A DNA stretch of 9,317 nt from an uncultured Mycoplasmataceae bacterium (GTDB taxonomy: Bacteria; Bacillota_I; Bacilli_A; Mycoplasmatales; Mycoplasmoidaceae): the NCBI GenBank assembly GCA_949290035.1, contig CASEQO010000123.1:1-9317 (forward strand), written 5' to 3'. The notes under the pieces are model-generated. The model was not told where the DNA came from and ran no database searches. It worked only from the letters and a program-made list of their open reading frames with translations. This document shows positions 8,766-9,317 of the stretch, piece by piece. How positions within the stretch are numbered: position 1 is the stretch's first letter; the number at the start of each line of letters is the position of its first letter. Made by a program: the position numbers and the translations under genes.

Positions 8766-9224
8766 TTATTCACTAAACATTTTAATAGCTAATAAATATA
8801 GTTTTCTAGCTTCAAATAACGCAGAAGGAATTTTTTTATCATTATGAACAGATATTTTATACATTCTACATAAATTATTTATATTAGGTTTTTTAATCCC
8901 TTTTTCTAAAGCTTTTTTAGTTATATCTATAATTGGATTATTAAATTCCATTTTTAAAGTAGAATAACATTTTTTTAGATATAAATAATCTATTTTGTTA
9001 TAGTTTTGTAAAACTATAGTCTTACCTTCTAATACTTGATATATATCTAATAAAGCATCTTTTAATTTAACTGAATTAATAGATCTTTTAACATCATTTT
9101 CTATAAAATAATGAAGGCATTTCATTTCATTTTGATATTCGAAAATAATAGCAATTTGACTTGCTTGTGTAACTTCTTTTTTTTGATTTACTTTTTTAAT
9201 ATATATTGAAACAAAATTTGACAT
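8766..9224 (-). CDS. Hypothetical protein, probably a degenerate DnaQ-like (DEDD exonuclease) fold
   Basis: I do not recognise this 152-residue protein by name. Its second half lines up by eye with the PolC exonuclease domain of the same window: LQNYNKIDYLYL (72-83) against [22 protein letters not shown] (96-105) against [21 protein letters not shown] (114-124) against [11 protein letters not shown], and IPSALFEARKLYLL (132-145) against [13 protein letters not shown]. If that alignment is right, the catalytic residues are mostly lost: DxE becomes ExQ in IIFEYQ (27-31), the HN motif becomes QN, the late His becomes Pro and the last Asp becomes Glu. Only D79 stays. It would then be a non-catalytic nucleic-acid-binding or structural protein. 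The start is clear: ATG with AAGGA 6 nt upstream. It is the first gene of the cluster and its stop is 1 nt from pth, suggesting coupled translation. There is no signal peptide or membrane segment. The existence of the gene is secure; the fold is an inference. Confidence 0.8.
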   Translation of the reverse strand: MSNFVSIYIKKVNQKKEVTQASQIAIIFEYQNEMKCLHYFIENDVKRSINSVKLKDALLDIYQVLEGKTIVLQNYNKIDYLYLKKCYSTLKMEFNNPIIDITKKALEKGIKKPNINNLCRMYKISVHNDKKIPSALFEARKLYLLAIKMFSE

Positions 9225-9253
9225 TTTAATTCCTTACATAAAATGATATATAT

Positions 9254-9281
9254 ATTATATCTTATATTTTTTACAAATAAA
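9254..9281 (-). promoter_or_regulatory. Possible promoter of the minus-strand operon
   Basis: The minus strand has a perfect -10 hexamer TATAAT (9254-9259), 29 nt before the ATG at 9224. A weak -35-like TTTATT (9276-9281) stands 16 nt further up. It lies in the only non-coding lead of the cluster (9225-9317). TATAAT-like strings are common in such AT-rich DNA and the -35 matches poorly, so this is tentative. Confidence 0.35.
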
Positions 9282-9317
9282 GTTATGGAATGTTTTTGAT
9301 ACAAACAAAAACCTTAC

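Noticed and set aside
8999..9018. Nine-base inverted repeat TATAGTTTT / AAAACTATA in the first gene of the operon
   Set aside because: Only a 2-nt loop and nearly all A-T pairs; expected by chance in this sequence.
9292..9312. Seven-base inverted repeat GTTTTTG / CAAAAAC with a 7-nt loop near the right edge, possibly a terminator of an upstream gene
   Set aside because: There is only one G-C pair at each end of the stem, no T-tract on either strand, and no neighbouring gene visible in the window to support it.

Overview
The window is very AT-rich and its genes read through in-frame TGA codons at conserved tryptophan positions, for example in HPxWNMG of Dxr and SHGTDVW of PolC. It therefore uses genetic code 4 (TGA = Trp) and comes from a mollicute. 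Presence of dxr, an MEP-pathway isoprenoid enzyme missing from most Mycoplasma, points towards the Spiroplasma/Entomoplasmatales side. That placement is an inference, because no rRNA is present.

Layout: the left edge (2-367, + strand) holds the 3' end of a ROK-family sugar kinase. It converges on everything else, and a strong bidirectional hairpin terminator (372-405) sits between the two transcription units. From 9224 down to 393 lies one tightly packed minus-strand cluster, in transcription order: a degenerate DnaQ-fold protein, pth (peptidyl-tRNA hydrolase), tilS (tRNA-Ile lysidine synthetase), dxr, a frameshifted M50 site-2 protease, polC (replicative DNA polymerase III alpha) and cutC. 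Gaps range from a 1-nt overlap to 20 nt, so this looks like one operon. A possible promoter and a clear ribosome binding site lie upstream of the first gene (9225-9317). No stretch longer than 100 bases lacks a gene.

The cluster appears to join two gene neighbourhoods: the translation-quality pair pth-tilS, and the dxr-rseP-polC order known from Firmicutes (there with cdsA/uppS and proS, which are absent here). The products serve translation, isoprenoid precursor synthesis, membrane proteolysis and chromosome replication. They do not form one obvious pathway, so co-transcription probably reflects shared growth-linked expression.

I see no defence system, mobile element, CRISPR array or RNA gene, and no clearly new multi-gene system. 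The points worth a second look are erosion of the PHP metal site in PolC, the degenerate exonuclease-like first gene, the frameshift in a PDZ-less M50 protease, and perfect hairpins inside polC and tilS.
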